Positions 5,801-6,160 of a DNA stretch of 6,160 bases are shown in pieces; position 1 is the first letter of the stretch, and each line of letters opens with the position of its first letter. The stretch covers positions 1 to 6,160 of the forward strand of contig JAIRXA010000060.1 of the NCBI GenBank assembly GCA_031268525.1, given 5' to 3'. Position numbers and translations under genes: made by a program. Origin of the DNA: Coriobacteriales bacterium (GTDB taxonomy: Bacteria > Actinomycetota > Coriobacteriia > Coriobacteriales > UBA8131). Below the pieces are notes generated by a model. It saw only the letters and a list, made by a program, of their open reading frames with translations, was not told the DNA's origin and ran no database searches.

Positions 5801-5829
5801 TTAAAAAGGATTATCAGGGGGCCGATAAA
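5801..5829 (+). promoter_or_regulatory. Weak candidate promoter of the membrane protein gene
   Basis: TTAAAA (5801-5806) and GATAAA (5824-5829) are 17 bp apart, each matching 4 of 6 consensus bases. A short inverted pair TTATC/GATAA (5811-5815, 5824-5828) overlaps it. The region is A/G-rich, so a chance match is quite possible. Confidence 0.2.
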
Positions 5830-5847
5830 AGATCGACAAGGGTCAGC

Positions 5848-5853
5848 AAGGGA
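5848..5853 (+). promoter_or_regulatory. Ribosome binding site of the right-edge gene
   Basis: AAGGGA lies 4 bases before ATG 5858, a rather short spacing. No other ATG in this frame lies nearby upstream. Confidence 0.5.
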
Positions 5854-5857
5854 TTGA

Positions 5858-6160
5858 ATGAAACACGCACGAGATCAAAAACGTAGCCTGAGGGCACTTT
5901 GGATCACACTGGGTAGTATATTTGGTGTACTTCTGGCCGCCTATATCGCCGGAGTGGTGTTCTTCATGTACCACTTCGGTTTCCGCACTGTCATCGACAG
6001 CGTGGACGTCAGCTTTAAGACGCCGGAAGAAGTTCAGGGCTACATCGTCGAACACGTCGGTGACTACGAGCTTGTCATCTATGGACGAGAAGGCCTACAT
6101 AAGACCATCACCGCCGCACGGATCGGGCTCGTCTATGTGCCGGACGGGCAGGTCGCCACC
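5858..6160 (+). CDS. Membrane-anchored L,D-transpeptidase-like protein, N-terminal part
   Basis: The first 101 residues of a gene cut by the right edge of the window. A basic cytoplasmic N-terminus (KHARDQKRSLR, residues 2-12) is followed by one hydrophobic segment (about 13-37), giving an N-in, C-out single-pass topology. The outside part has VIDSVDVSFKTPEEV (45-59), then YELVIYGREG (70-79) and ITAARIGLVY (84-93). This resembles the start of the PG_binding_4-type repeat found ahead of YkuD L,D-transpeptidase domains in Gram-positive bacteria, which cross-link peptidoglycan stem peptides. VanW-type proteins have a similar N-terminus and remain an alternative, because the catalytic domain is outside the window. 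It is divergent from the PPOX gene, with about 260 bp between the start codons. Confidence 0.6.
   Translation, partial: MKHARDQKRSLRALWITLGSIFGVLLAAYIAGVVFFMYHFGFRTVIDSVDVSFKTPEEVQGYIVEHVGDYELVIYGREGLHKTITAARIGLVYVPDGQVAT

Overview
The window looks like a chromosomal segment of a gut- or oral-type anaerobic actinobacterium of the class Coriobacteriia, probably Eggerthellales. This is inferred from four things: a Tat-exported, SdhA/FrdA-like flavoprotein paired with an iron-sulfur subunit, a large BTAD/AAA regulator beside it, a small NimA-like PPOX protein, and the start of an L,D-transpeptidase-like membrane protein. No rRNA or other marker gene is present, so the taxonomic call is soft.

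Layout. Positions 1-377 hold no convincing gene. They contain an AT-rich stretch, a cluster of GTCCC-type repeats (about 106-181) and two abutting palindromes (204-220), then the leader of the first operon. Positions 378-2306 and 2319-3071 form a tight two-gene operon: a Tat-lipoprotein FAD oxidoreductase of the succinate dehydrogenase/fumarate reductase flavoprotein superfamily, and a FrdB-like iron-sulfur protein with one [2Fe-2S] and two cubane-type cysteine sets. No membrane anchor or cytochrome subunit follows. Positions 3072-3256 are a regulatory-looking gap with a 16-bp inverted repeat, a TATAAT box and 22-bp-period tandem repeats. Positions 3257-5185 encode a 642-aa BTAD plus AAA ATPase transcriptional regulator. 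Converging on it with a 14-bp gap is a 131-aa PPOX-fold flavin-binding protein (5595-5200, minus strand), preceded by a perfect 11-bp-arm palindrome. From 5858 a membrane-anchored, probably L,D-transpeptidase/peptidoglycan-binding protein runs off the right edge.

How it may work together (inference). The flavoprotein and iron-sulfur protein would form an extracytoplasmic reductase that takes electrons, perhaps from the quinone pool, and passes them through three Fe-S clusters to FAD and an organic acceptor. By hand alignment, the flavoprotein lacks the substrate-binding His and Arg residues and the catalytic Arg of true fumarate reductases, so the acceptor is probably not fumarate and is unknown. 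The BTAD/AAA regulator immediately downstream is the natural candidate to control the operon and itself. The PPOX and transpeptidase-like genes are probably separate transcription units.
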